Positions 43,798-53,555 of a stretch of 64,000 nt of DNA are shown here, piece after piece. Under the pieces are notes generated by a model. It was not told the DNA's origin. It saw nothing but the letters and a program-made list of their open reading frames with translations, and did not search any database. How positions within the stretch are numbered: position 1 is the stretch's first letter; every line of letters begins with the position of its first letter. The translations under genes and the position numbers were made by a program. The stretch is from Rhodospirillales bacterium (lineage in GTDB: Bacteria; Pseudomonadota; Alphaproteobacteria; Rhodospirillales; WMHbin7), in assembly GCA_016215555.1 (NCBI GenBank), contig JACRJC010000063.1, forward strand, positions 23,764 to 87,763, given 5' to 3'.

Positions 43798-44547
43798 ATG
43801 AAGCTTCTGGTCGCCGTCAAGCGCGTGGTTGACTACAACGTCAAGATCCGCGTCAAATCCGATCAAACCGGCGTCGAGACGGCCAACGTCAAGATGTCGA
43901 TGAATCCCTTCGACGAAATCGCCGTCGAGGAGGCCGTGCGCCTGAAAGAGGCCGGCAAGGCCACGGAAATCGTCGCCGTTTCCATGGGCCCCGCCACCTG
44001 TCAGGAAACCATCCGCACCGCCCTGGCCATGGGCGCCGACCGCGGCATTCTGGTGCAAACCGATGACGAACTGCAGCCGCTGGCCGTCGCCAAGGCGCTC
44101 AAGGTTCTGTGCGAGAAGGAACAGCCCGGCCTGGTCATTCTGGGCAAGCAGGCCATCGACGACGACGCCAACCAGACCGGCCAGATGCTGGCGGCACTCA
44201 TGGGCTGGGCGCAGGCCACCTTCGCCTCCAAGGTCGTGCTGGAAGACGGCCAGGCCCTGGTCACCCGCGAAATCGACGGCGGGCTTGAAACCATCAAGGT
44301 CAAGCTGCCGGCCATCGTCACCAGCGATCTGCGCCTGAACGAGCCCCGCTATGCCAGCCTGCCCAACATCATGAAGGCCAAGAAGAAGCCGATCGAGACG
44401 GTGACGCCCGAGGGTCTGGGCATCGACGCCGCACCCCGGCTGGTCACGCTGAAGGTCGCCGAGCCCGCCAAGCGCCAAGCCGGCGTCAAGGTGGCCGATG
44501 TCGGCACCCTGATCGACAAACTCAAGAACGAAGCGAAGGTGATCTGA
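43798..44547 (+). CDS. etfB: electron transfer flavoprotein beta subunit
   Basis: Start at ATG 43798 ([14 protein letters not shown]) after GGGGAG; 249 residues. ETF-beta signature regions are clear ([56 protein letters not shown]). With EtfA it binds FAD and AMP and carries electrons from acyl-CoA dehydrogenases to ETF:quinone oxidoreductase. First gene of the etfB-etfA-hbd operon. Confidence 0.95.
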   Translation: MKLLVAVKRVVDYNVKIRVKSDQTGVETANVKMSMNPFDEIAVEEAVRLKEAGKATEIVAVSMGPATCQETIRTALAMGADRGILVQTDDELQPLAVAKALKVLCEKEQPGLVILGKQAIDDDANQTGQMLAALMGWAQATFASKVVLEDGQALVTREIDGGLETIKVKLPAIVTSDLRLNEPRYASLPNIMKAKKKPIETVTPEGLGIDAAPRLVTLKVAEPAKRQAGVKVADVGTLIDKLKNEAKVI

Positions 44548-44548
44548 C

Positions 44549-45478
44549 ATGGCCCTTCTTGTCATCGCCGAACACGATAACGCCGCGCTGAAGCCGGCCA
44601 CGCTGAACACCGTCACCGCCGCCGCCAAGATCGGGGGCGAGATCCACATCCTGGTCGCCGGATCGGGCTGCCGTTCGGTGGCCGAAGCCGCCGCCAAAGT
44701 GGCCGGCGTCTCCAAGGTTCTGCTGGCCGACGATGCGGCGCTGGCCCATCCGCTGGCCGAGGCCCTGACCCCGGTGGTTCTGGGCCTGGCCAAGGGCTAC
44801 AGCCATATCCTGGCCCCGGCCACGACCACGGGCAAGAATCTGCTGCCCCGCGTCGCCGCCCTTCTGGACGTCGCCCAGATTTCCGATATCTGCGCCGTTG
44901 AAAGCGCCGACACTTTCGTGCGCCCCATCTATGCCGGCAACGCCCTGGCCACCGTGCAGTCGAAGGATGCCATCAAGGTCATCACCGTGCGCGGCACCGG
45001 TTTCGACGCCGCCCCCGCCGATGGCGGTTCAGCCGGCATCGAAGCCGTGAGCGGCGCTGCCGCCAGCGAGCTTTCTAGCTTCGTCTCGGCTGAAATCACC
45101 AAAAGCGAACGGCCCGAACTGACCGCCGCCCGCATCATCGTTTCGGGCGGGCGCGGCATGGCCAGCCAGGAAAATTTCAAGATGCTCGAGGAACTGGCCG
45201 ACAAGCTGGGCGCCGCCGTCGGCGCCAGCCGCGCCGCCGTCGATGCCGGCTTCGCGCCTAACGATCTGCAGGTCGGTCAGACCGGCAAGATCGTGGCTCC
45301 GGAACTGTATGTCGCCGTCGGCATTTCGGGCGCCATTCAGCATCTGGCCGGCATGAAGGATTCCAAGGTCATCGTCGCCATCAACAAGGACGAAGAGGCC
45401 CCCATCTTCCAGGTGGCCGATTACGGTCTCGTGGCCGATCTCTTCCAAGCCATCCCCGATCTCACCAAGGCTCTCTGA
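44549..45478 (+). CDS. etfA: electron transfer flavoprotein alpha subunit
   Basis: A 309-residue ETF-alpha. The C-terminal FAD domain shows [56 protein letters not shown] (cited in short parts) and [17 protein letters not shown]. It begins one base after the etfB stop. The partner dehydrogenases and ETF-QO are not in the window. Confidence 0.95.
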   Translation: MALLVIAEHDNAALKPATLNTVTAAAKIGGEIHILVAGSGCRSVAEAAAKVAGVSKVLLADDAALAHPLAEALTPVVLGLAKGYSHILAPATTTGKNLLPRVAALLDVAQISDICAVESADTFVRPIYAGNALATVQSKDAIKVITVRGTGFDAAPADGGSAGIEAVSGAAASELSSFVSAEITKSERPELTAARIIVSGGRGMASQENFKMLEELADKLGAAVGASRAAVDAGFAPNDLQVGQTGKIVAPELYVAVGISGAIQHLAGMKDSKVIVAINKDEEAPIFQVADYGLVADLFQAIPDLTKAL

Positions 45479-45524
45479 CGCCATGAATCATATCGCCCCC
45501 TCCTCAAGCCAAGGATCGACCATC

Positions 45525-46397
45525 ATGATCAAGAATGTCGGCATCATCGGCGCCGGGCAGATGGGATCGGGCATCGCCCATGTGGTGGCCCTGTCCGGCT
45601 TTTCCGTGAAGCTGGCCGATGTTTCGGACGACCGCCTGCAGGCCGGCCTCAAGGTCATCGAGAAGAACATGGCCCGTCAGGTCAAGAAGGAAACCATCAC
45701 CGAAGACGACAAGGTCAAGGCCCAGGGACGGATCGAAACCGGCACCGACTATAGCCTGTTCTCCGATTGCGATCTGGTCATCGAGGCGGCGACCGAAAAG
45801 GAAGCCGTCAAGAAGGAAATCTTCGCCAAGCTGTGCCCCTGCCTGAAGCCCGAGGCCCTGATCGCCTCCAACACCTCGTCGATCTCGATCACCCGCCTCG
45901 GCGCCTCGACCGACCGTCCCGGCAAGTTCATGGGCATGCATTTCATGAATCCGGTGCCCCTGATGCAACTGGTCGAGCTGATTCGCGGCATCGCCACCGA
46001 CGAAGGCACCTTCAACGCCGTGCGCGAACTGACCTTGCAGATGCACAAGGTGCCCGTCAGCGCCGAGGATTTCCCGGCCTTCATCGTCAACCGCATCCTG
46101 CTGCCGATGCTGAACGAAGCCGTCTACACCCTTTATGAGGGCGTGGGTTCGGTTGATGCCATCGACACCGCCATGCGCCTGGGCGCCAACCACCCGATGG
46201 GCCCCTTGGAACTGGCCGACTTTATCGGTCTGGACACCTGCCTTGCCGTCATGCAAGTTCTGTTCGACGGTCTGGCCGACACCAAATACCGCCCCTGCCC
46301 GCTGCTGGTGAAGTATGTCGAGGCGGGATGGCTGGGCCGCAAGACCGGACGCGGCTTCTACGACTATTCGGGCGAGAAGCCGGTGCCGACCCGCTAG
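45525..46397 (+). CDS. hbd: 3-hydroxybutyryl-CoA dehydrogenase
   Basis: Start chosen at ATG 45525 ([16 protein letters not shown]) with AAGGA nine bases upstream; 290 residues. NAD motif [15 protein letters not shown], the catalytic pattern SNTSSISIT and [16 protein letters not shown] with the essential His, and [16 protein letters not shown] in the C-terminal domain. It interconverts acetoacetyl-CoA and 3-hydroxybutyryl-CoA in fatty-acid or polyhydroxybutyrate metabolism. It follows etfA after 46 bases and ends at an intrinsic terminator. Confidence 0.93.
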   Translation: MIKNVGIIGAGQMGSGIAHVVALSGFSVKLADVSDDRLQAGLKVIEKNMARQVKKETITEDDKVKAQGRIETGTDYSLFSDCDLVIEAATEKEAVKKEIFAKLCPCLKPEALIASNTSSISITRLGASTDRPGKFMGMHFMNPVPLMQLVELIRGIATDEGTFNAVRELTLQMHKVPVSAEDFPAFIVNRILLPMLNEAVYTLYEGVGSVDAIDTAMRLGANHPMGPLELADFIGLDTCLAVMQVLFDGLADTKYRPCPLLVKYVEAGWLGRKTGRGFYDYSGEKPVPTR

Positions 46398-46419
46398 GGG
46401 ACTTGTTCCTTCACGTTGG

Positions 46420-46450
46420 AACAGCCCCGAAGGGGGCTGTTTCTTTTTGT
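46420..46450 (+). terminator. intrinsic terminator of the etfBA-hbd operon
   Basis: AACAGCCCC (46420-46428), loop GAAG, GGGGCTGTT (46433-46441), followed by TCTTTTT. A perfect nine-pair stem with a T-rich tail, 22 bases after the hbd stop. Confidence 0.92.
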
Positions 46451-46463
46451 GAGGTCGCATAAC

Positions 46464-48092
46464 GTGTTCCAGGGCATCAAACCCTATCTGATCCTAAGCC
46501 TGCTCTGTCTGGGCGTGCTGATTCCCGGTCTGGCCCAGATTCCGCCGCTGGACCGCGACGAATCGCGCTTCGCCCAGGCCACCCGCCAGATGCTGGAAAC
46601 CGGCGATTATATCCGCATCATGTATCAGGACGAGACCAGGCTGAAAAAGCCGGTCGGCATCTATTGGGCCCAGGCCGCCAGCGTGGCCGCCTTCTCGACC
46701 CCCGACAGCCCGGCCATCTGGCCTTACCGTCTGCCGTCCCTGCTTTCGGTCTGGGCGGGCGTCTTGATGCTGTACCATTTCGGCAAGCGCCTGGTGGCGC
46801 CGCACGCCGCCTTGTTGGGGGCCGGGCTCCTGGGCACGGCTCTGATGGTTGTGCTGGAGGGCCATCAGGCCAAGACCGACGCCGCCCAGATGGCCGCCAC
46901 CATCGCCGCCCTGGGATCGCTGGGCTGGTATTATGTGCACGCCAAGGGCCGGGCCGTGGCCCAGCCCGGCATGGGCGTGGCCCTGACTTTCTGGCTGGCC
47001 CTGGGCCTGGGCATGCTGCTCAAGGGGCCGGTGGTGCCGATGATCGTCTTGCTGACCCTGGGCAGCTTGTGGATCGCCGACCGCGACCTCTCCTGGTTCC
47101 TGAAGATGCGCCCGCTGACGGGCCTGCTGGTCGCCACCGCCGTCGTCGGCCCCTGGCTGGTCTCGATCAGCAGCGCCACCGGCGGCGCCTTCATGGCCGA
47201 ATCGGTGGGCCGGGATCTGCTGCCCAAGCTTTTGGGCGCCCAGGAATCGCATGGCGGCTGGCCCGGCCTTTATCTGCTGCTGGCGGTTTTCTTCCTGTGG
47301 CCGGGCTCGCTGCTGCTGTGGCCGGCCCTGAAAGCGGCTTGGCTAAACCGCCTGCAGCCGCCAACCCGCTTCCTGCTGGCCTGGATCGGTCCTTCCTGGC
47401 TGGTCTTCGAACTGATCCCCACCAAGCTGCCCCATTATGTCTTGCCGCTTTATCCGGCCCTGGCCCTTTTGATCGCCGGTTTCGCCTTCGAGCGGCGCGG
47501 GCAGACCGGCAAGGATATGAAAATCTGGGCGGGAATCTGGGCCGTCGTCGGCCTGGTGCTGGCGGTTGCCGCCATCGCCGCCCCCCTTCTTTACGGTCCG
47601 GGGTTCAGCTTGTGGTCGATCCCGGCGACCCTGGCCGCCCTGCTGGCCATCGGGTTGGGACTTAGGAATCTGTGGGCCGGCCAATCGGCCAAGGCCTTGC
47701 TCCAGGCCGGGCAGGCCGGCGCCCTGGCCATCGTCCTCATCTTGTTCACCATCCTGCCCGGGCTTGACCAATTGGCGATCAGCCGCCGGGCCGCCGAAGC
47801 CGTGCGCCTGCAAGGGACCAGCTTGCCGGTGGCGGCGGCGGGCTATCACGAGCCCAGCCTGGTTTTCCTGCTCGGCACCCGCACCCGTCTGGTCGATGGG
47901 GGCGCCGCCGCCGCCGACTATATCCTAAGCCATAAGGGCGCCCTGGCCCTGGTGGAAGAGCGAGAGGAAATCGCCTTTCGCGCCACGCTGGGTCTGAACG
48001 ATGTTGCGGAATTGGCCAGGATCGAGGGCATCAACTATTCGCGCGGCAAGCCGGCGACGCTTCGTCTCTACAAGGCGGGGAGAGGCGAATGA
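46464..48092 (+). CDS. ArnT-like glycosyltransferase family 39/83 membrane protein
   Basis: Start chosen at GTG 46464, eight bases after GAGGT; earlier in-frame starts fall inside the terminator. 542 residues with about 11-12 helices. The N-terminal motif LDRDESRFAQATRQML and LKKPVGIYW are those of undecaprenyl-phosphate-sugar-dependent transferases such as ArnT. It probably adds a sugar to lipid A or another envelope acceptor at the periplasmic face. It overlaps a PAP2-type phosphatase gene (ATGA), which suggests a joint lipid-modification role. Confidence 0.85.
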   Translation: MFQGIKPYLILSLLCLGVLIPGLAQIPPLDRDESRFAQATRQMLETGDYIRIMYQDETRLKKPVGIYWAQAASVAAFSTPDSPAIWPYRLPSLLSVWAGVLMLYHFGKRLVAPHAALLGAGLLGTALMVVLEGHQAKTDAAQMAATIAALGSLGWYYVHAKGRAVAQPGMGVALTFWLALGLGMLLKGPVVPMIVLLTLGSLWIADRDLSWFLKMRPLTGLLVATAVVGPWLVSISSATGGAFMAESVGRDLLPKLLGAQESHGGWPGLYLLLAVFFLWPGSLLLWPALKAAWLNRLQPPTRFLLAWIGPSWLVFELIPTKLPHYVLPLYPALALLIAGFAFERRGQTGKDMKIWAGIWAVVGLVLAVAAIAAPLLYGPGFSLWSIPATLAALLAIGLGLRNLWAGQSAKALLQAGQAGALAIVLILFTILPGLDQLAISRRAAEAVRLQGTSLPVAAAGYHEPSLVFLLGTRTRLVDGGAAAADYILSHKGALALVEEREEIAFRATLGLNDVAELARIEGINYSRGKPATLRLYKAGRGE

Positions 48093-48802
48093 TCCAGCTT
48101 CGCATCGTGCTGGGAGAAATCGCCCGTCTGACCCGGGCCTGGCCGCTGGCGGCCTCGTTCGTCTATGTGCTTACCTTTTGCGTCTTCTCGTTCTTCGTCA
48201 TCGACAAGCCCCTGGCCCTGGCCTTGAAGAACAATGCCTCGCCCGAGACCGTCAGCTTCTTCAAGACCATCACCGTGCTGGGCGACGCCACTTTCTATCT
48301 GGTCCTGGCCGCCGTGCTGATGCTGTTCCTGCGCGCCATGGCGCACGGCTCGATCCGCAATATCGATTTCCAGCGCTATCGTTCGTGGGGTCGCTCGGCG
48401 CTGTACGCCTTTGTGGTCATGGCCGGCTCGGGCATGCTGGTCAATCTGCTGAAATATCTGATCGGCCGTATCCGCCCCCGCCATCTGTTCGAGCAGGGCC
48501 TGTACGGATTCCAGCCCTTCAACACCGAATGGAGCATGAACTCCTTTCCGTCCGGCCATTCGCAGGCCATCTTCGCCGTCATGCTGGCGCTGTATTTCAT
48601 CTATCCGCGCTATGACGCCGCCTATCTGGCCGTGGCTTTCCTGGTCGCCCTAAGCCGGGTGATGATTACGGTGCATTACCTGTCCGACACCGTGATGGGG
48701 GCCTGGCTGGCCATCGCGGCCGCCGTGCTGCTGCGGCGCTATTTCCAGCACCGGGGTTACGACATCCAGATCCGTCTGCAGCGTGATCGGAAGTTGATGT
48801 AG
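48089..48802 (+). CDS. PAP2-family membrane phosphatase
   Basis: A 237-residue protein with about six helices and the three PAP2 motifs: KYLIGRIRPR, PSGHS and SRVMITVHYLSD. It should hydrolyse a lipid (pyro)phosphate at the periplasmic side, for example undecaprenyl diphosphate or lipid A phosphate. It is translationally coupled to the ArnT-like gene, so recycling of the carrier lipid or trimming of lipid A are the likely roles. Confidence 0.9.
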   Translation: MIQLRIVLGEIARLTRAWPLAASFVYVLTFCVFSFFVIDKPLALALKNNASPETVSFFKTITVLGDATFYLVLAAVLMLFLRAMAHGSIRNIDFQRYRSWGRSALYAFVVMAGSGMLVNLLKYLIGRIRPRHLFEQGLYGFQPFNTEWSMNSFPSGHSQAIFAVMLALYFIYPRYDAAYLAVAFLVALSRVMITVHYLSDTVMGAWLAIAAAVLLRRYFQHRGYDIQIRLQRDRKLM

Positions 48803-48894
48803 GAAGTTGTTCAAGGGCAAAGACCCAATTGGAGTTTCACACAGCTATCCATAATCAGATGGAAATGCTCGCGGAATCCGCCGGACTGTTTTCA

Positions 48895-48959
48895 CCACCA
48901 AGACACCAAGGAAGTGCCAAGGTCTTTTCCCCTTCCTTGGTGTCTTCGTGTCTTGGTGG
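48895..48959. repeat. inverted repeat of CCACCAAGACAC type
   Basis: CCACCAAGACACCAAGGA (48895-48912) is opposed by TCCTTGGTGTCTTCGTGTCT and TGGTGG (48934-48959). The right arm carries one extra eight-base unit (GACACGAA on the complement). The same CACCAAGACACCAAG motif is, from memory, a common dispersed intergenic repeat in many bacteria. It sits between the PAP2 and PilZ genes, which converge. Confidence 0.6.
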
Positions 48960-49030
48960 TTCGAAAGGCTGGCGAATTCCGTTCTGCGGGTTGGGTCGAG
49001 AATGCCGCCAACTGAGTCCCGGCTCTGGGC

Positions 49031-49357
49031 TCAGACCGGCATCATATGGGCCAGCTTGCGCACGATCTCGTCGGCAAGCCTGGCTTGGTCCTGCTCGGAG
49101 ATATCCAGCCGCAGCCGCCCGCCATCGACGACGTCGGCATTGAACTCGCCCAACTCGCCGATGGTGACCGAGACCCGGCCGCCGCCCGACAGGGCCGAGG
49201 ATTCCAGCTTCACCGCCAGGCCGCTGCCCGAGATATTGACGGTTTCGGCGACGAATCCCCACTCGCCGGCATGGATCTGCACGGGAATGGCGACTTCGTG
49301 GCGGGTAAAGCGGCGGCGTTCCATGAGCCTTCTTGCCCTCGCGTCGGGTTTTGCCAC
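49031..49357 (-). CDS. PilZ-domain protein (c-di-GMP receptor)
   Basis: A 108-residue single PilZ domain. The c-di-GMP-binding motifs are ERRRFTR near the N-terminus and NISGSGLAV (the D/N-x-S-x-x-G site). Start taken at GTG 49357; an ATG at 49324 (MERRRFTR) with AAGG close by would give 97 residues. As a one-domain protein it must act through partners. c-di-GMP could come from the GGDEF-EAL protein of this window and others. Confidence 0.85.
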   Translation of the reverse strand: MAKPDARARRLMERRRFTRHEVAIPVQIHAGEWGFVAETVNISGSGLAVKLESSALSGGGRVSVTIGELGEFNADVVDGGRLRLDISEQDQARLADEIVRKLAHMMPV

Positions 49358-49437
49358 CCTACCACCCGCCGAGGCGGGTGAATAGCGTTCGATTAGCTGC
49401 TATATTGGCTCCAAACTTGCGTGGAAAACGAGGGAAG

Positions 49438-49953
49438 ATGCATTCCGGCAACCCGATTTCCGGTCAGGCCCAGTTGGACGAGGCGGCGATGCTTCGCGCC
49501 GAGGTTGAGCGCTTGCGCCAAGAAGTAACGCTGGCCGCGCAAAGGGCGGCCAACCAAAGCCAGGCCGAGATTGCGCATCTCAAGGCCACCATCAACGCCA
49601 TGCGCGACAATCTTGAGCATCAGCGCATCGCCGAGTCCGAGCGCGCGCAAAAGCGCGTCAACGACGCCGCCGCCGAGAGCGGCCAGTTGCGCGAAACCAT
49701 CAATGCGCTACGCGACGAATTGGACCGCCAGCGCATCGGCGAGTCCGAACGGATGCAAAAAGCATCCCTGGATATGCAAGAGGAGATCCGCCAGTTGAAG
49801 GGGGCCGCCGACGCGCTGCGCCAGCAGCTTGATGCGCAGGCTTTCGAAAACCACGAAAAAATGCGAAAGTTGGAGGCAAGGCACGCCAGCGAGACCTTGG
49901 AACTGCAAAAAACCATCGCCGCCATGCGGGCCCGGCTTGAGGGAGCTCCATGA
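49438..49953 (+). CDS. coiled-coil protein coupled to the adenylate cyclase gene
   Basis: Start at ATG 49438 with GAGGGA directly upstream; 171 residues. Almost entirely a coiled coil with internal repeats of about 37 residues (AQKRVNDAAAESGQLRETIN and ERMQKASLDMQEEIRQLKG are related units). No membrane segment. The stop overlaps the cyclase start (ATGA), suggesting a scaffold or regulatory partner for the cyclase. I do not recognise a family. Confidence 0.7.
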   Translation: MHSGNPISGQAQLDEAAMLRAEVERLRQEVTLAAQRAANQSQAEIAHLKATINAMRDNLEHQRIAESERAQKRVNDAAAESGQLRETINALRDELDRQRIGESERMQKASLDMQEEIRQLKGAADALRQQLDAQAFENHEKMRKLEARHASETLELQKTIAAMRARLEGAP

Positions 49954-52226
49954 ACGAAATGACCAAGCAGAGCGTGGCCAGAAGAAGCGGGCTGAAGCAC
50001 AGCGCCCGCCAAGCCAGCTTTCTGCTCGACGTTTCCAACAAATTGGCGGCCTCGCACAATCTGCTCGAGGCCCTGGCCACCCTGGTCGACATCACCACCC
50101 GGGCCATCGGCACCGAGCGTGGCGCCGTCTTCATGAACGAGGAATCGACGGGCGAGCTTTACTCGCTGGTCGCCGAGGGCAAGTTCACCCGCGAAATCCG
50201 CATCATGAATTCCAGCGGCATCGCCGGCCATGTCTTCACCACCGGCAAGGGCGTCATCATCCACGACGCCTACAAGGATTCGCATTTCAACAAATCGGTC
50301 GATCAGTTGACCGGCTTCATCACCAAATCGATCCTGTGCGTGCCGCTGCGCAACCTGAAGGGCGAATGCATCGGCGTCGCCCAGCTGCTGAACAAGGCGA
50401 CGGGGCTCTTCACCCAGAACGACCTGGAACTGCTGGAAGCCATCGTCGAGCAGGCCGCCATCGCCCTTGAAAGCCTGCACACCGTCGAGGGGCTGGAGCG
50501 CAAGCGCCAGCAGGAACTGGAATTCCTGGGCGTGGTATCCGACATTTCCTCGGAATTGAAGCTGGGGCCGTTGCTGCAGAAGATCATCGCCACCATCACC
50601 CGCATGCTGGACGCCGACCGCTCGACCCTGTTCATCAACGACGAAAAGACCAACGAACTGTTCACCATGGTGGGCGAAGGATTGGGGGCGGCGCAGATCC
50701 GCCTGCCCAACCATCTGGGCATCGCCGGCGCCGTTTTCACGACCCGCGAGACCATCAACATTCCCTACGCCTATGCCGATCTGCGCTTCAATCCCGCCTT
50801 CGACCGCAAGACCGGCTTCTTCACGCGCTCGATCCTGTGCGTGCCGGTCTTGAACAAGGACGGCAAATGCATCGGCGTCACCCAGGTTCTGAACAAGCGC
50901 GGCGGCGCCTTCACGCCCGAGGACGAGGCCCGCCTCAAGGCTTTCGTTTCGCAGATATCCATCGGCCTCGAGAACGCCAAGCTGTTCGACGACGTCCAGA
51001 ACATCAAGAACTACAACGAATCCATCCTGGAATCGATGACCAGCGGCGTGCTGACCTTGAACGAGGACGGCAAGATCGTCACCTGCAACCAGGCCGGTCT
51101 TCGCATCCTGAAGGCCACGGCGGCGCGGATTCTGGGCCATCCGGCCGGCGAGTTCTTTCAGGCCCCCAACGAATGGGTTTTCGACAAGATCAAGCAGTGC
51201 GAGGAGAACCGCGAGGGCGACAGCCTGATGGACGCCGAAATCGAGGTCGAGGGCGAGCGCGTTTCAGTGAATCTGACCTTCGAGCCCTTGTCCGACGCCA
51301 ACGGCAAAAAGCTGGGCAGCATGCTGATGGTGGAAGACATCAGTTCCGAAAAGCGCATGAAATCGACGATGTCGCGCTATATGGACCCCACCCTGGCCGA
51401 CAAGCTGCTGGCCGGCGGCGAGGCGGTGATGGGTGGACAATCGAGCATCGCCACCGTTTTGTTTTCGGACATTCGCGGTTTCACGACGCTGACCGAGGAG
51501 TTGGGGCCGCAAGGCACGGTAGCCTTGCTGAATGAATATTTCACCATCATGGTCGATTGCATCACCAATGAAGGCGGCATGCTGGACAAGTTCATCGGCG
51601 ACGCCATCATGGCCATTTTCGGAACGCCCCTGCCCCATGACGACGACGAGGACCGCGGCGTGCGCGCCGCTCTCGACATGCTGCGCGGGCTGGCCAAATA
51701 CAACGAGCGCCGGGCCAGCGAGGGCAAGCGCCCCGTCGATATCGGCATCGGCCTCAATACCGACAACATCGTCTCGGGCAATATCGGCAGTCCCAAGCGC
51801 ATGGATTACACCGTCATCGGCGACGGCGTGAACCTGGCCTCGCGCCTGGAATCGGCCACCAAGCAATATCACGCCAAGCTGATGATCAGCGAATTCACCA
51901 AGGCCCGCCTGAAGGGCACCTACCGCATGCGCGAGGTCGACAAGGTGATCGTCAAGGGCAAGACCCAGCCGGTAGCGGTGTTCGAGGTGCTGGACTACCA
52001 CACCGACGCCAGCTTTCCCAATATGATGGACGTGCTGAACAATTTCGGATTCGGCATCCAATCCTTCCGGCACGGCAAGTTCGACGAGGCCGAGAAGGCC
52101 TTTGGCGAGGCGCTGCGCCTCCACCCCGCCGACTTCTGCTCGCAGATGTATATCGAGCGCTGCCTGCATCTGAAAGCCAACCCGCCCGACCATTGGGACG
52201 GGGTGTGGACATTGACGAGCAAGTGA
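49950..52226 (+). CDS. GAF-GAF-PAS class III adenylate cyclase
   Basis: A 758-residue soluble protein. Two GAF domains (about 20-180 and 195-345; related FTTGKGVIIHDAY and FTTRETINIPYAY segments), a PAS-like domain (355-465) and a class III cyclase domain (485-665). Catalytic motifs are intact: metal sites VLFSDIRGFT and DKFIGDAIMAIFG, the adenine-specifying Lys (MLDKF) and Asp (VIGDGVNLASRLE). A TPR-like tail (about 700-758) ends the protein. It should make cAMP in response to a ligand of the GAF domains. A GNAT-cNMP protein and Crp-type proteins in the window are possible receptors. Confidence 0.92.
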   Translation: MNEMTKQSVARRSGLKHSARQASFLLDVSNKLAASHNLLEALATLVDITTRAIGTERGAVFMNEESTGELYSLVAEGKFTREIRIMNSSGIAGHVFTTGKGVIIHDAYKDSHFNKSVDQLTGFITKSILCVPLRNLKGECIGVAQLLNKATGLFTQNDLELLEAIVEQAAIALESLHTVEGLERKRQQELEFLGVVSDISSELKLGPLLQKIIATITRMLDADRSTLFINDEKTNELFTMVGEGLGAAQIRLPNHLGIAGAVFTTRETINIPYAYADLRFNPAFDRKTGFFTRSILCVPVLNKDGKCIGVTQVLNKRGGAFTPEDEARLKAFVSQISIGLENAKLFDDVQNIKNYNESILESMTSGVLTLNEDGKIVTCNQAGLRILKATAARILGHPAGEFFQAPNEWVFDKIKQCEENREGDSLMDAEIEVEGERVSVNLTFEPLSDANGKKLGSMLMVEDISSEKRMKSTMSRYMDPTLADKLLAGGEAVMGGQSSIATVLFSDIRGFTTLTEELGPQGTVALLNEYFTIMVDCITNEGGMLDKFIGDAIMAIFGTPLPHDDDEDRGVRAALDMLRGLAKYNERRASEGKRPVDIGIGLNTDNIVSGNIGSPKRMDYTVIGDGVNLASRLESATKQYHAKLMISEFTKARLKGTYRMREVDKVIVKGKTQPVAVFEVLDYHTDASFPNMMDVLNNFGFGIQSFRHGKFDEAEKAFGEALRLHPADFCSQMYIERCLHLKANPPDHWDGVWTLTSK

Positions 52227-52245
52227 CCCTCAATCGCCGGACGTT

Positions 52246-53106
52246 CTAACGACTGATCGCCGCCGCCAGCGCCAGAATGCGCTTCGCTTCCATCACATGC
52301 AGATGCTCGACCAGGCGTCCATTGACGACGACGACGCCCTTGCCCGAGGCCTTGGCCGCCTCGAAAGCGGCGCAGATATTGCGGGCCTGCGCGACTTCCG
52401 CCTCGGACGGCGAGAAGACGCGGTTGGCGACCTCGATGGTCTTGGGATGGATCAGCGTCTTGCCGTCGAATCCCATCTCGCGGCCCTGCAGGCAGGCGCG
52501 CTCGAATCCGGCCTCGTCATTCAAGTCCAAATGCACGCCGTCGAGGCAGGCCAACCCATGCGCCCTGGCCGCCAGCAGCACATGGCTTAGGCTGTACAGC
52601 AGCGGCAAGCGGTCGGGCGTATGGGCGCAGCGCAAATCCTTGGCCAGATCGGAGGTCCCCAGCACCAAACAACCCAGGCGCCGCGAGGCATTGGCGATGT
52701 CGGCGGCGGCCAGCACGCCCTTGGGGGTTTCGATCATGCACCAGATCGAACCCGCGAAGTTCCCAAGCAGGGTCTCGGCCTTGTGGATGTCGGGGGCACT
52801 TTCGACCTTGGGCAGCAGCACGGCGTCGGCCTTGGATTGGGCGGCGGCTCTTAAATCGTCTTCGCCCCAAACGGTCGCAAGGCCGTTGACGCGCAGCACG
52901 CATTCGCGCCCACCGAACCCGCCCTCGGCAAGTGCTGCTAACGCGCCGTCGCGGGCCGCCAGCTTGGACTCGGGCGCCACCGAATCCTCGAGATCGAGGA
53001 TCAGGACATCGGCCTCCAACCCGCGCGCCTTTTCAAGCGCCCGGGCGTTCGAGGCCGGCATGTAAAGCGCGCTGCGGCGCGGACGGATATGGGCTTCGTC
53101 GGTCAT
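52246..53106 (-). CDS. CitE-like HpcH/HpaI-family lyase
   Basis: A 286-residue TIM-barrel protein of the citrate lyase beta/malyl-CoA lyase family: RSALYMPASNARALEKA, DVLILDLEDSVAPESK, VLRVNG, IWCMIETPKGV with the metal-binding Glu, and GKTLIHPKTIEVAN. Stand-alone CitE-like proteins cleave malyl- or citramalyl-CoA or hydrolyse malyl-CoA; the exact substrate is open. No citrate lyase alpha/gamma genes are near. It overlaps the JAMM gene end (ATGA). Confidence 0.85.
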   Translation of the reverse strand: MTDEAHIRPRRSALYMPASNARALEKARGLEADVLILDLEDSVAPESKLAARDGALAALAEGGFGGRECVLRVNGLATVWGEDDLRAAAQSKADAVLLPKVESAPDIHKAETLLGNFAGSIWCMIETPKGVLAAADIANASRRLGCLVLGTSDLAKDLRCAHTPDRLPLLYSLSHVLLAARAHGLACLDGVHLDLNDEAGFERACLQGREMGFDGKTLIHPKTIEVANRVFSPSEAEVAQARNICAAFEAAKASGKGVVVVNGRLVEHLHVMEAKRILALAAAISR

Positions 53107-53555
53107 GGCCGGGGATTCTGGCCGTCCTGGCCATCGATGACAAGCGCCAAGGGGCGAAAGCCGCCGGCATCCGCCAACGGCATGAAGGCCTTCACGCCGC
53201 CCGCCTGGCCGTCTTGCACGGCGACGATCAGCCAGACCAGTTCGGGTTCATAGATCATTTGCCTGTCGGTGGCCGAGGGCTCGGGCTCGGCATCGGGATG
53301 GGAATGGAAATGGCCCAGAATCTCGCGCCCCAGGCTTCTGGCCTGGCGCATGGCGTCGAAACGGTCCTGGGGGTCGATCTCGAATCGGTCACCCCTGTCC
53401 TCGGCCAGCAGATTGCGGCAGGGGCGCAGCTCATCGACCGCCAGCGAGCCGTCATCCAGGCGCCGCCCGATCAGCAGGCCGCAGCATTCACTAGGATAGG
53501 CAGCCTCGGCCAGCTTTTCGATCAACCGCGCCTGGCTGGCCTTGAGATGAATCAC
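53103..53555 (-). CDS. JAMM/MPN-domain metalloprotease-like protein
   Basis: A 150-residue Mov34/MPN-fold protein with the complete zinc motif: Glu in YPSECCGLLIG and HFHSHPDAEP then SATD (H-x-H-x10-D type). Bacterial members cut small ubiquitin-like carrier proteins or isopeptides (Mec+, RadC-like, or cysteine/thiamine sulfur-carrier systems). No sulfur-carrier gene is adjacent. It is coupled to the CitE-like gene downstream and to a small membrane protein gene upstream by four-base overlaps. Confidence 0.88.
   Translation of the reverse strand: MIHLKASQARLIEKLAEAAYPSECCGLLIGRRLDDGSLAVDELRPCRNLLAEDRGDRFEIDPQDRFDAMRQARSLGREILGHFHSHPDAEPEPSATDRQMIYEPELVWLIVAVQDGQAGGVKAFMPLADAGGFRPLALVIDGQDGQNPRP

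Noticed and set aside
49620..51140. A 506-codon minus-strand frame across the coiled-coil and cyclase genes
   Set aside because: Antisense shadow; GAF motifs on the plus strand are unambiguous, and the shadow merely repeats with the GAF duplication.
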